Source: a virus
Strand: one strand, 5' to 3'
Virus record (IMG/VR): IMGVR_UViG_3300025770_001704
Coordinates: 1 to 44,622 of that record
DNA length: 44,622 nt
Part shown: positions 1-7,344 of the stretch, in pieces
Numbering within the stretch: position 1 is the stretch's first letter
Layout: each line of letters starts with the position of its first letter
Translations under genes and position numbers: made by a program
Notes under the pieces: generated by a model
What the model was told of the DNA's origin: nothing
Seen by the model: only the letters and a program-made list of their open reading frames with translations
Databases searched by the model: none

Positions 1-1245
1 TTACACGACTTGCGATATCAAATCTGCGGCTAAGTCTGCATCTTGAACAGAGAAGTCAAGGTGTGGCCTTAGCCTGATGGAATCTGATCCACAAGAAAGC
101 ACAAACATACCTTTGTCAAATAAATCTGAAATCACTTGATCACGATTTGGATGGTCAAATGCAATCCAAAGTCCTTTCCCTCTTGCATTATCCAACCCCA
201 TTGCTTCCAGTCTTGAAAGAAGATGATTTCCAACTGATTTTGCGTTGTTTACTAAATCATCCTCTTCTATTATTTCCAAGTACATGGTTGAGCGAACCAT
301 GTCAACAATGTTTCCTCCCCACGTAGAGTTGATTCTACTTGGAACTGTGAACACATTGTTTTTTTCTGTGGTTATTCTGTCACTTGCTGCGAACCCGCAT
401 GTTTGCATCTTCTTCCCAAAAGATATCATGTCTGGAACTACGGAGAAGTTTTGATATGCCCAAAATTCTCCTGTAAGCCCAACCCCAGTTTGAACTTCAT
501 CAAAGATCAACATCGCTTCATATTGATCAGCCAGTTGTCTCAGTCCCACTAAATATTCGTCACGGAAGTGGTTGTCTCCACCTTCTCCTTGGATGGGTTC
601 GATTATAATCGCCGCCACGTTTCTATTTTTCAAAGCAGCTTCAGCTTGATCTAAAGATGTCTTTTCCCTTCTTTCTAGATCGCTCAAATAATTTGCATCA
701 TCTAATATAGGGAAATTAATTTTAGGATTAAGAATTCTTGTCCATTCAAATTTTGGATAGCCATCAACTTTTGGATTATCAGGATCGCCATTGTTTGTCA
801 AAGACATAGTGTATCCACTTCTTCCATGGAAACAGTTTTCGAGATGGATTACATCCATATCTTCCTTGCCATACTTTTGGTATTTCCAATCAAAGGCAGC
901 TTTTAATGCATTCTCTACACCCAATGCTCCTCCGCTTACATAAAAATGATATGGATGATCAGGTGTGAACTCTGCAAATTTTTCAACAAACTCAACATAC
1001 TCTTTGGTATACATGTCGCTATTTGCTACTTTGCTAATTGCGGCATCAAGCAGTCTGTCCTTTTGGGCAACGACTTTTGGATGATTCCAACCAAGTGGTT
1101 GAGAAGCAAATTGACTAAAGCAATCCATGTATTGCTTTCCAGTTTCTTCGTCTACGATCCAACTGCCTTGAGATTTTTTTAAATCAATTACAACTGCATT
1201 TTCGTCAACAAGAATATGCTTCTTTAGTCTGTCTGCTATCTTCAT
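1..1245 (-). CDS. lat: L-lysine 6-transaminase (LAT), class III PLP enzyme
   Basis: Moves the epsilon-amino group of L-lysine to 2-oxoglutarate, giving allysine (2-aminoadipate semialdehyde) and glutamate, in the cytoplasm with PLP. The 414 residues are full length for the class III fold. Visible motifs are SGGALGVENALKAAFDWK (104-121, PLP phosphate region), CFHGRSGYTMSLTN (138-151), IIEPIQGEGGD (214-224), FDEVQTG (248-254) and SFGKKMQTCG (275-284), where K278 should form the Schiff base. PSRINSTWGG near 305-315 is typical of the lysine 6-transaminase branch rather than ornithine or GABA transaminases. ATG with AAGGAA upstream; that SD overlaps the stop of the preceding gene, so the pair is probably co-transcribed. 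No key residue is missing. Family assignment is firm from remembered mycobacterial LAT; the role in a phage is inference. Confidence 0.92.
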   Translation of the reverse strand: MKIADRLKKHILVDENAVVIDLKKSQGSWIVDEETGKQYMDCFSQFASQPLGWNHPKVVAQKDRLLDAAISKVANSDMYTKEYVEFVEKFAEFTPDHPYHFYVSGGALGVENALKAAFDWKYQKYGKEDMDVIHLENCFHGRSGYTMSLTNNGDPDNPKVDGYPKFEWTRILNPKINFPILDDANYLSDLERREKTSLDQAEAALKNRNVAAIIIEPIQGEGGDNHFRDEYLVGLRQLADQYEAMLIFDEVQTGVGLTGEFWAYQNFSVVPDMISFGKKMQTCGFAASDRITTEKNNVFTVPSRINSTWGGNIVDMVRSTMYLEIIEEDDLVNNAKSVGNHLLSRLEAMGLDNARGKGLWIAFDHPNRDQVISDLFDKGMFVLSCGSDSIRLRPHLDFSVQDADLAADLISQVV

Positions 1246-1247
1246 TG

Positions 1248-1562
1248 TTATTCCTTTGAATATTTGTTTTTGTATTTCTTAAAAGTCATTGTTTCGATAT
1301 ATTTGTAGCAACATATTTGCTTCTTCAATGAGTTGGAAGAAAATTTATAAACAGCTACCTTTTCGTCAGGAGAACATCCTGTGCATTGCTCTAAAAATCT
1401 AGTTCCTAAATTCTTGTTTGGCTTTTTTTTGCTAATTCTTTCAATCCATATTTCTGGAGGGTCCTCGTCATTGATTGACATTACGGTTCCTCTGTAGCCA
1501 TCAAGCGGGCCGCCAAACAGTTCAGTTAAAAATTCGTATCCGTAACCTGATACTTCGTTCAT
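1248..1562 (-). CDS. Small GGPLDG-motif protein, unknown function
   Basis: 104 residues, cytoplasmic, no signal or membrane segment. The N-terminal half contains LFGGPLDGYRGTV (residues 15-27), a motif seen in many short phage and bacterial proteins of unknown function, followed by Cys-rich stretches (CTGC and QICCYKY) and a Lys-rich tail. It starts at ATG, two bases after the stop of the zinc-ribbon gene, with AGGATGG upstream. It ends just before the lysine transaminase start, so the three minus-strand genes from 2040 to 1 look like one operon. I do not know its function. Confidence 0.75.
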   Translation of the reverse strand: MNEVSGYGYEFLTELFGGPLDGYRGTVMSINDEDPPEIWIERISKKKPNKNLGTRFLEQCTGCSPDEKVAVYKFSSNSLKKQICCYKYIETMTFKKYKNKYSKE

Positions 1563-1563
1563 T

Positions 1564-2040
1564 TTAAATCCATCCTACTTTTATTGCTTGTTTTATTTCT
1601 AATGCTGTTACTTTTCTTCCTAAAACTTCTCCAACACTTTCTGTATAATGTTTTTCAATGTCCTTTTGTATTTCTTTGAAAAAGGATGGACCCATACTTT
1701 TAGCATCCATCAGCGAAGTAATATCCACTGTCCAGTCTAGCTTTTCGCCGTCTATAAAAACACCTTTTTCTACTGTTCCGTCTTCCCTTTTGCGTCCTTT
1801 AACTTCGAACCTTCTCATAGGCGTTCCATCTGGATACATTGGAATGCTGTCTTTTGGAATTATTCCTAGCCACTTTCCTTCTTTATTCTTTTTTGCAAAG
1901 CTTAATTCACTAACTTTTGAATCCATTCCGCAATTAGTACACCCTGCGTAATCGTGTTCCCAGCCACTTGGAACTACGAAAGGAATCCCACAATTTAGGC
2001 AGTTGTAGGTGTTTTTATCATTTTCTGTGTTTTCTGTCAT
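1564..2040 (-). CDS. Zinc-ribbon protein, unknown function
   Basis: 158 residues from the ATG at 2040. The frame is open further upstream, but the upstream part reads like non-coding sequence and crosses a TATAAATA box. An N-terminal zinc ribbon is visible (CLNCGIPF, then CTNCGMDS, about 15 residues apart), followed by a basic strand-rich middle (MRRFEVKGRKRED) and a helical C-terminus. The zinc ribbon suggests nucleic acid or protein binding, but no specific role can be given. It has no Shine-Dalgarno site: TATAAATATT directly precedes ATG. First gene of a probable three-gene operon ending in the lysine transaminase, and divergent from the SWIM gene at 2096. Confidence 0.75.
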   Translation of the reverse strand: MTENTENDKNTYNCLNCGIPFVVPSGWEHDYAGCTNCGMDSKVSELSFAKKNKEGKWLGIIPKDSIPMYPDGTPMRRFEVKGRKREDGTVEKGVFIDGEKLDWTVDITSLMDAKSMGPSFFKEIQKDIEKHYTESVGEVLGRKVTALEIKQAIKVGWI

Positions 2041-2042
2041 AA

Positions 2043-2050
2043 TATTTATA
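2043..2050 (-). promoter_or_regulatory. T4-type late promoter box TATAAATA
   Basis: An exact match to the T4 late consensus on the minus strand, in the 55-base gap between divergent genes. The box ends two bases before the ATG at 2040, so a normal late start point would fall at or inside the first codons. Either the mRNA is leaderless or the true translation start lies elsewhere. Confidence 0.5.
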
Positions 2051-2095
2051 ATAGTTTTAGATCTATATATTTGAAACATAGAATAGAGAACATTT

Positions 2096-2620
2096 ATGCA
2101 TACTTTTGAAAATTGGCTAATCGAAGAGTCATCAGTTTCTGATTTGTACCAGAGCACTGTTGAAGCTTTTCCAACTACAACGAAAAGACAACATGCGACT
2201 CAGCCAATTCAAATCTCTAATTTATACTTAAGTCCTTATAAAGGAGTTAGAACTTTATTTATGCGATCTCTCGCACAAAATGAAGGAAGAGAATACTCTC
2301 CAATCATTCTCTTTAAGAATGTACAATATGAAGATTCTGCTTCTTCAAAAACGTTGAAACTGAAAACAGAAACAGGAAATTTTAACATTAATCCTCTTAG
2401 CATGAGCCAAGATGTGGTTCTAAGGTGTAATTGCAATGATTTCAAATGGAGATTTAACTACACAGATCATTTAAATAAATCTCTATATGGAAGAAAAGCA
2501 AGAAAATATGAGGCTGAATTCAATCCTGGATCTAGTAACCCAAAGAAGATGCCTGGTATGTGCAAGCATCTCATAAAGATGGTAGAAGTGCTTTCTAATT
2601 CTGGGATAATTAGAGATTGA
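2096..2620 (+). CDS. SWIM-type zinc-finger protein
   Basis: 174 residues. The C-terminal half carries VVLRCNCNDFKWRF (about 136-149) and then PGMCKHLIKM (about 183 counting linker, near the end), giving the CxC...CxH ligand set of SWIM zinc fingers, a fold that binds DNA or protein. Similar proteins with a CxC-DF-WRF and PG-CKHL pair occur in T4-like phages as conserved hypotheticals. The N-terminus MHTFENWLIEE is like the short amphipathic starts of many T4-like late proteins. ATG at 2096 has only GAGAACATTT upstream, a weak SD. It converges on the 711-residue gene with one base between stops. Function unknown. Confidence 0.75.
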   Translation: MHTFENWLIEESSVSDLYQSTVEAFPTTTKRQHATQPIQISNLYLSPYKGVRTLFMRSLAQNEGREYSPIILFKNVQYEDSASSKTLKLKTETGNFNINPLSMSQDVVLRCNCNDFKWRFNYTDHLNKSLYGRKARKYEAEFNPGSSNPKKMPGMCKHLIKMVEVLSNSGIIRD

Positions 2621-2621
2621 T

Positions 2622-4757
2622 CTAAAAAGGATCGTACTTCTGGGAAAGTGATCCCTTTTCAATAGAATCTATTGCATAACGATACTCTTCTTCAGACTTT
2701 TTTAGGTTTTTGTACTCGGCAGGTTTGTGATTGAGGAGTTTGTTGACATCTTGAGAATTAGCATCGGCAGCATATGCTTGTTCTAATCCTGGAGTTTCTA
2801 GTTCTATCTTTTTGATTTTATCTTCAACTTGCTTTAACTCTTTTTGCAACTGGGGCAAATATGTTTTTCCTTTTTCGCCCAATTTATAAAGATTGTTGTG
2901 TAAGCTTTGATACCCCATTGAACGACCTCCAAGGCCAAACCCTTCTTCTCCACGGAATTTCAAGTATTTATCTACGAATCCATTTGCTGCCGGATTGTTT
3001 GCTTGAACCAAAGCATTTGCAAAGCTCTGAAGAATTCTCCCTTCAAAATTTTCAGAACCAATTACTTGACCCATCTGTCCGCCAATCATTTTTCGCTTGT
3101 TGCTTTTTTCTGTTTGGCTCTTTATTGGTCTCTCATTCAACTTTTCTGCTAGTTCGTAAATCTTCTTAACGATTTCATTAGGGATGGGTCTGAAGGCAGA
3201 AAGCTGATCAGCTATGTCGTTATAATGACCGAGTAGTGTGTAAGGACTATCGCCCATTCGTTTATCATCTTTTTTTGGAGGATACTCCAGCCCGTCTAAA
3301 ACTTCTTTATAGATATTTTTTTTCAATTGTTCAGCCACTTCAGGAGAAAGTTTGTCAATTGATCTGACTAATGCTTTCTTTGATTTGGCTACCATTGATT
3401 TTGTTAGATCTTCAACTTCTATTAGTTCTGGATGTCTAAGTAAATGACTCTCGTAACTGGGAACCCATACTGAATCTCCTTTTCTGTTTTTAAGAAATTC
3501 ATGAAGTCTTTTTATAGACTCGGAATCAAGAGACTTTTCTTTATCTAGTTGTTCTATTTTTTCCAACGCATATTTACTATCCGGCCTCCATGGATCTGTC
3601 AACTTCCACAAATCCTCGATTTTGTCAGAAGAAATGTATTCTCCATCTGGATCGTAGGTGTCTGAGTATTCGGCACCTTTTAACTGATACAACCCTGCTT
3701 TGATTTCTCCTTGTTTGGACTCTACCCATTTTTCTACTTCTTCAGCGAATCCAGGAACTTCCCATCCATAAATTTTTGACTCTACAACTGCTACCGACAT
3801 TCCATGCTTTGATCCGCCGCCAATTCTTTTACTGTCAAACCTTCTTACCAGCACTCTGGCTTTTGGGTTTTTTATTTCTTTGTCATCTGGCTCAATTAAA
3901 TATGCTATAAATCCGCCATCTTTCACTTCGCAATATACTTTAGAAGTGTTATCTTTTCCTATTTCCATACATGATTTCCAATCTCTACCTGTGCTCATGT
4001 TTTCTATATCTTCTGGTTTTTTAGAAATTGCAATTAAATACTTTTTAGATTTACCAGAGCCGGTTCTCGAAGGAGATGCTTCAAACCAATTTATAATATC
4101 GTCGTAATATTGATTATTGCGTTTGAATCGTTTTTGATATCTTCTTTGAGATATATTTTGATTGTTTAATTCATTTTCAAGACTTTTTTGATCTTGGTTT
4201 TTTATTTGATCTAAAATTCCACGAATTTTGTAAACGTTCTTTTTTGATTCATCTATGCCAAATTTATTTGAAATAGCTTTTTTAATTTTTTCAGGAGGTA
4301 AGTTTTTTCCTTGAAGATGAGATCGCAATTTATCTGGTGTGTCAAACTTGTCAATAGGCTCTGATCTAGGTGCGGCCAGTCCTTTTGCATAGTCTAACAC
4401 TTCGTATCCGTCTTCACTCTCAGGATATTTACCTCCACCTTTGAAGCCATTGATTAAATCGATGACATCTTTATCCTCTGATTCTGGAATATCTTGATCT
4501 TTCTTTTTGAAATTTGTTTCAAAAGGAATGTAAATTCTGTCTTTGCCTCCAAACCAATTTTCAAAGGCGAAACTTCTGTCTCTTATGGCCGTGTCACGAT
4601 CCATCATTTCTTGAGGATCGTATTCTTCTTCATCTTCATCCTCATAGTCATCATAGTCTTCTAGCCAATTGCGAAAACCAATCCCGACGAAAGTATTGAT
4701 TTTAGCACTCTCGAATATTAAGCTTCTGATATCTTTTGTTTTCCAGTCGAACTTCAT
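2622..4757 (-). CDS. Large conserved phage protein with MSTGRDWKSC motif, unknown function
   Basis: 711 residues, soluble, strongly charged. The N-terminus has an acidic run (DYEDEDEEEYDP, about 36-47). The middle holds a distinctive block: YLIAISKKPEDIENMSTGRDW, then KSCMEIG, then GGFIAYLIEPDDKEI and PKARVLVRRF (about 243-315). I recall this block (a motif with MST, W, SCM, followed by IAYLI) in unannotated proteins of many T4-like and jumbo phages, but no biochemical role is known to me. The C-terminal third is helical with heptad-like stretches. Start ATG has no SD; an ACTAAATA box lies six bases before it. A strong terminator separates it from the upstream virion gene, so it has its own promoter. 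Confidence 0.8.
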   Translation of the reverse strand: MKFDWKTKDIRSLIFESAKINTFVGIGFRNWLEDYDDYEDEDEEEYDPQEMMDRDTAIRDRSFAFENWFGGKDRIYIPFETNFKKKDQDIPESEDKDVIDLINGFKGGGKYPESEDGYEVLDYAKGLAAPRSEPIDKFDTPDKLRSHLQGKNLPPEKIKKAISNKFGIDESKKNVYKIRGILDQIKNQDQKSLENELNNQNISQRRYQKRFKRNNQYYDDIINWFEASPSRTGSGKSKKYLIAISKKPEDIENMSTGRDWKSCMEIGKDNTSKVYCEVKDGGFIAYLIEPDDKEIKNPKARVLVRRFDSKRIGGGSKHGMSVAVVESKIYGWEVPGFAEEVEKWVESKQGEIKAGLYQLKGAEYSDTYDPDGEYISSDKIEDLWKLTDPWRPDSKYALEKIEQLDKEKSLDSESIKRLHEFLKNRKGDSVWVPSYESHLLRHPELIEVEDLTKSMVAKSKKALVRSIDKLSPEVAEQLKKNIYKEVLDGLEYPPKKDDKRMGDSPYTLLGHYNDIADQLSAFRPIPNEIVKKIYELAEKLNERPIKSQTEKSNKRKMIGGQMGQVIGSENFEGRILQSFANALVQANNPAANGFVDKYLKFRGEEGFGLGGRSMGYQSLHNNLYKLGEKGKTYLPQLQKELKQVEDKIKKIELETPGLEQAYAADANSQDVNKLLNHKPAEYKNLKKSEEEYRYAIDSIEKGSLSQKYDPF

Positions 4758-4762
4758 GGTAT

Positions 4763-4770
4763 TATTTAGT
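4763..4770 (-). promoter_or_regulatory. Late-promoter-like box ACTAAATA
   Basis: Minus-strand CTAAATA, a form reported for late promoters of T4-like cyanophages, sits between a terminator and the ATG at 4757. Only five bases (ATACC plus one) separate the box from the start codon, again leaving no room for a leader with an SD site. Confidence 0.4.
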
Positions 4771-4778
4771 TATCTAGC

Positions 4779-4814
4779 AAAAAAAAGACCACAGCGTTAG
4801 CTGTGGTCTTTAAA
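4779..4814 (-). terminator. Rho-independent terminator
   Basis: Perfect 10-bp stem AGACCACAGC / GCTGTGGTCT (4786-4795 with 4800-4809), loop of four, followed on the minus strand by eight T. It lies just downstream of the small virion gene 4841-5185 and fits strong late expression of that gene. Confidence 0.9.
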
Positions 4815-4840
4815 GTTTAGTAATGTAAGACGGTATCTAA

Positions 4841-5185
4841 TTAGGCGTCAAGGCCATAACCAGCGTTTACAACCATCCACATAACGGCGTCAGTACCAGT
4901 TCCTGCAATGTCAAAGCTTGCGAAGTTGCCATCGCCATCATCAGTTTTTGCACCGACTCCTGCGACTGCACTATCAGTAGTAAGCATGACAACATATCCA
5001 CTTTCGCTTCCAGACAATGCTGAAGGGAAAGTAACTGTTAACGCACCACCGGCTAAAACGCCAGAACCAGCAGCGACAACGTGAGGTGTTGCCATAGGAA
5101 CGTAATGACTTCTTCCATTGCCTGGACCTTTAACGCCAGCATCTGCACTTCCAGGACCAACGCCTGTTACACTTGTTGCACCCAT
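4841..5185 (-). CDS. Small Gly/Ala/Val-rich probable virion decoration protein
   Basis: 114 residues, low complexity, rich in Gly, Ala, Val and Thr, with almost no Lys (KGPGNGRSHYVP near 19-30, then alternating beta-strand-like segments such as ALTVTFPSALSGSESGYVVML). This composition is typical of phage capsid decoration or head-fibre subunits. A strong SD (AAGGAG, seven bases before ATG), a late-like TATAGATA box 35 bases upstream and a strong terminator directly downstream mark it as a highly expressed single-gene unit. No known family was recognised; the virion role is inference from composition and expression signals. Confidence 0.7.
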   Translation of the reverse strand: MGATSVTGVGPGSADAGVKGPGNGRSHYVPMATPHVVAAGSGVLAGGALTVTFPSALSGSESGYVVMLTTDSAVAGVGAKTDDGDGNFASFDIAGTGTDAVMWMVVNAGYGLDA

Positions 5186-5219
5186 TGTAATTCTCCTTTA
5201 ATTAATTAAAAATCTACAT

Positions 5220-5227
5220 TATCTATA
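5220..5227 (-). promoter_or_regulatory. Late-promoter-like box TATAGATA
   Basis: One mismatch from TATAAATA on the minus strand, 35 bases before the ATG at 5185, with an SD between. This is normal spacing for a T4 late promoter. Confidence 0.4.
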
Positions 5228-5249
5228 ATTTAGATTGTTCTTTCCACAT

Positions 5250-5277
5250 GCAATTGGAAAAAAATTATTCCAATTGC
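5250..5277. repeat. 10-bp inverted repeat between divergent genes
   Basis: GCAATTGGAA (5250-5259) and TTCCAATTGC (5268-5277) form a perfect inverted repeat with an eight-base A/T loop. A related ATTGGAAAAAAAATTA copy follows at about 5293. No T-run follows on either strand, so it is more likely an operator, a processing hairpin or an endonuclease target than a terminator. It lies upstream of both the virion gene and the LAGLIDADG gene. Confidence 0.5.
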
Positions 5278-5324
5278 TTAACTAAACTCCATTGGAAAAA
5301 AAATTACGATAAATATATAATTTA

Positions 5325-5906
5325 ATGACTCATATTATAAATCCCAAACTAACGCATCGTCAAAAGCATACAGTTATAGGCACAATTCTGGGTGGTTCCT
5401 CTATAATCCAACCATCTGGTGGTGTTAATAGCTATCTTTCTATGCGAAGTAAGGACTCAGAATGGCTTCAGCATAAATCGAATGAATTGAATTGCTTGTC
5501 TTCTAATAAGCCTTTTACCATTGAAAAAACTAACAGATGGCACTCTTTGTGTTATCCTCTCTTTAATGAATACAGAGATATATTTTACAAAGACGGGAAA
5601 AGAGAAATTACGAAAAATATTCTTGAGAGCCTATATCTTTCAGATTTAACGTTTTCGATATGGTGCATTGATTCGTGGAGATATGATAGAGGAAGATTTG
5701 TTATGAATACTCACGTTTGGGGAGAAAGTGGGACTTTGGAAGTGGTTGATTATTTAAAACTTTTGGATATGAAATCAGAAATTATAACTGATCGAGGTAG
5801 ATTTCGTATCAAACTTAAACAAAAGTCAACTAGAGAGATGATGAAAATAGTGTCTCCCCATATTCCATATTTTTACACCATCAGAGACAACACGCCATTT
5901 AGATGA
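5325..5906 (+). CDS. LAGLIDADG homing endonuclease (free-standing)
   Basis: 193 residues, the size of a two-motif LAGLIDADG enzyme. First motif helix: HTVIGTILGGSSI (about 15-27). Second: LTFSIWCIDSWR (about 110-121), with the acidic D of each motif position at the C-terminal end of the helix replaced by G in the first and D in the second. Between them are segments typical of the LAGLIDADG_2 family (WLQHKSNELNCL, YRDIFYKDGKREI). Such enzymes cut a long recognition site and copy their own gene into it. Start ATG has no SD; GATAAATA lies nine bases upstream. It stands alone on the plus strand among minus-strand genes, as expected for mobile cargo. The degenerate first motif could mean reduced activity. 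Confidence 0.8.
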   Translation: MTHIINPKLTHRQKHTVIGTILGGSSIIQPSGGVNSYLSMRSKDSEWLQHKSNELNCLSSNKPFTIEKTNRWHSLCYPLFNEYRDIFYKDGKREITKNILESLYLSDLTFSIWCIDSWRYDRGRFVMNTHVWGESGTLEVVDYLKLLDMKSEIITDRGRFRIKLKQKSTREMMKIVSPHIPYFYTIRDNTPFR

Positions 5907-5907
5907 G

Positions 5908-6720
5908 TCACCTTTCTGTTTTGTTTAGCTGATAAGCTGTTGGGGCCTTTCGAACCCAATGGCCATCCATGTGATATGCATAATTCTTTAATAGTGCGAC
6001 ACTTTTGTATCCCCTTTTAAGGAATTCTTTAGCGTATTTAACCTCAAAAAATCTTTCACTCAAAAACCTTCCAGTTCCATTGATCAAAGATGTTTCAAAA
6101 ACAGAAGGATTTAATGTGAATCCCGGCCATGATGAATAATTTTCAATTGAAATTTGAGACAAAGGACTCATCTCATTGCCTTCTTTTGGAGTTCCATCTT
6201 TGTTCCAAAAAAGTCCAGCAGGATGATCGATGTATCCCAAATCAGATATTCCTGATTCTGTTCGTGCATACTTAATGTTCTTAATATCTTCCTCTAAATT
6301 ATAGTGCCTGTGCTTATAGAGGACGACTTGTTTTATGCTTTCTTTACTTTTTAAAACATTCAGGCATTCTGATATAAATTTACCTTTTTCTACAAATACC
6401 CAATCATCTTCCATGTGAAAAGTATATTTAGTTTTTACCTGATTAAACAGAACATTTAAAGCATTGGCGTGGCCTTTGTTTCTTGCAGGGTTTATTATCC
6501 AATTTATAAATGGATATTTTTTAATCAGTCGATCCAGTTCAGAAGCGTCTGTTCCATCATCGATGCATATTATTTCTCTTATAAGGTGTTTATCTAAACA
6601 ACTTTCAGAAATACTTTTTAGCATTCTTTCTAGTTTTTTTGGTCTTTTGCAAGCTGTTATGGTTAAAGTAACATTCGAACTTGAATTTGATATATTTAGA
6701 ATATTTTTACATTTTAACAT
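5908..6720 (-). CDS. Family 2 glycosyltransferase (GT-A fold)
   Basis: 270 residues. The N-terminal half is a classic GT-A domain: VTLTITACKRPKKLERMLKS (17-36, nucleotide-sugar strand), REIICIDDGTD (48-58), NPARNKGHANALN (77-89) and YTFHMEDDWVF (97-107), where EDD is the metal-binding DXD-type motif. The C-terminal half contains SSWPGFTLNPSVF and an acceptor-side region ending YAYHMDGHWVRKA. It transfers a sugar from a nucleotide donor; donor and acceptor cannot be read. Its ATG overlaps the stop of the CAP-protein gene (TAAATG), so both are co-transcribed. Candidate targets are host surface glycans, virion proteins or phage DNA. Confidence 0.85.
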   Translation of the reverse strand: MLKCKNILNISNSSSNVTLTITACKRPKKLERMLKSISESCLDKHLIREIICIDDGTDASELDRLIKKYPFINWIINPARNKGHANALNVLFNQVKTKYTFHMEDDWVFVEKGKFISECLNVLKSKESIKQVVLYKHRHYNLEEDIKNIKYARTESGISDLGYIDHPAGLFWNKDGTPKEGNEMSPLSQISIENYSSWPGFTLNPSVFETSLINGTGRFLSERFFEVKYAKEFLKRGYKSVALLKNYAYHMDGHWVRKAPTAYQLNKTER

Positions 6721-7203
6721 TTAAGCACCGAATACGACGCACCAATAAATAGTGCCATCTTTGGATTTGGAAAACCCAAACCCAACATACTTAAAGTAGT
6801 TATTTAGTATGTTTTTTCGGTGTCCTTTTGAGTTCATCCAAGCACGAACGACTTCTTTTTCGGTTTTCTGTCCGTATGCAATGTTCTCTCCGTAAATTAT
6901 GTAACCTTGTCCCACTCTGTCTTTGACGTTCGACTTATCAGGTCCAGTGTGGCTTAAAGTCTTGTTTTTTGCCATCCACTCAGCGTGTCTTTGTGCAGCT
7001 AATGATAGATTTTCATCAATTGAAAAAAGCGACTTGTTATATCTTGATCTTTCTTTATTGTGGAGATCAAGAATTACTTTTTTATTGAGAACAACTTCTT
7101 GAATTGAGTTGTTCTTTAAATCTTGAGGAGCGTTAAATGCTATTGTTCCTGATATGAAGAACGATAACAAAAATATAATTGATAATGTTTTAATCCTTTT
7201 CAA
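6721..7203 (-). CDS. Secreted CAP/SCP-domain protein
   Basis: 160 residues with an N-terminal signal peptide (Lys/Arg start, hydrophobic 7-22, probable cleavage after AFA-like INAF region near 23). The rest is a CAP domain (cysteine-rich secretory, antigen 5, PR-1): LDLHNKERSRYN (46-57), AAQRHAEWMAKN (69-80), SHTG (83-86), YGENIAYG (104-111) and VRAWMNSKGHRKNIL (120-134). The H and E residues that form the CAP cavity are all present. Bacterial CAP proteins act outside the membrane, mostly with unknown substrates. Start is TTG with a perfect AGGAGG five bases upstream, and an AATAAATA late-like box lies 31 bases before it. Very unusual cargo for a phage. Operon with the following glycosyltransferase. 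Confidence 0.88.
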   Translation of the reverse strand: MKRIKTLSIIFLLSFFISGTIAFNAPQDLKNNSIQEVVLNKKVILDLHNKERSRYNKSLFSIDENLSLAAQRHAEWMAKNKTLSHTGPDKSNVKDRVGQGYIIYGENIAYGQKTEKEVVRAWMNSKGHRKNILNNYFKYVGFGFSKSKDGTIYWCVVFGA

Positions 7204-7233
7204 GTTGCCTCCTGCAAATAAAGGAATTTACAT

Positions 7234-7241
7234 TATTTATT
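7234..7241 (-). promoter_or_regulatory. Late-promoter-like box AATAAATA
   Basis: Minus-strand AATAAATA, one mismatch from the T4 late box, 31 bases before the TTG start of the CAP gene, with AGGAGG in between. The spacing allows an ordinary leader. Confidence 0.4.
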
Positions 7242-7275
7242 CGTTATGAACTTGTTTTTATAAGTGAGACAACGT

Positions 7276-7309
7276 AATAAAGCCCAGTCAGAAACGACTG
7301 GGCTTTATT
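7276..7309 (-). terminator. Rho-independent terminator
   Basis: A 14-bp stem AATAAAGCCCAGTC / GACTGGGCTTTATT with a six-base loop, downstream of the Cys-Cys repeat gene. The A/T ends make it usable in both directions, but only minus-strand genes flank it. Confidence 0.85.
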
Positions 7310-7344
7310 GATTTTGCTTTTAATTTTAATTTACGACTCAGTAA

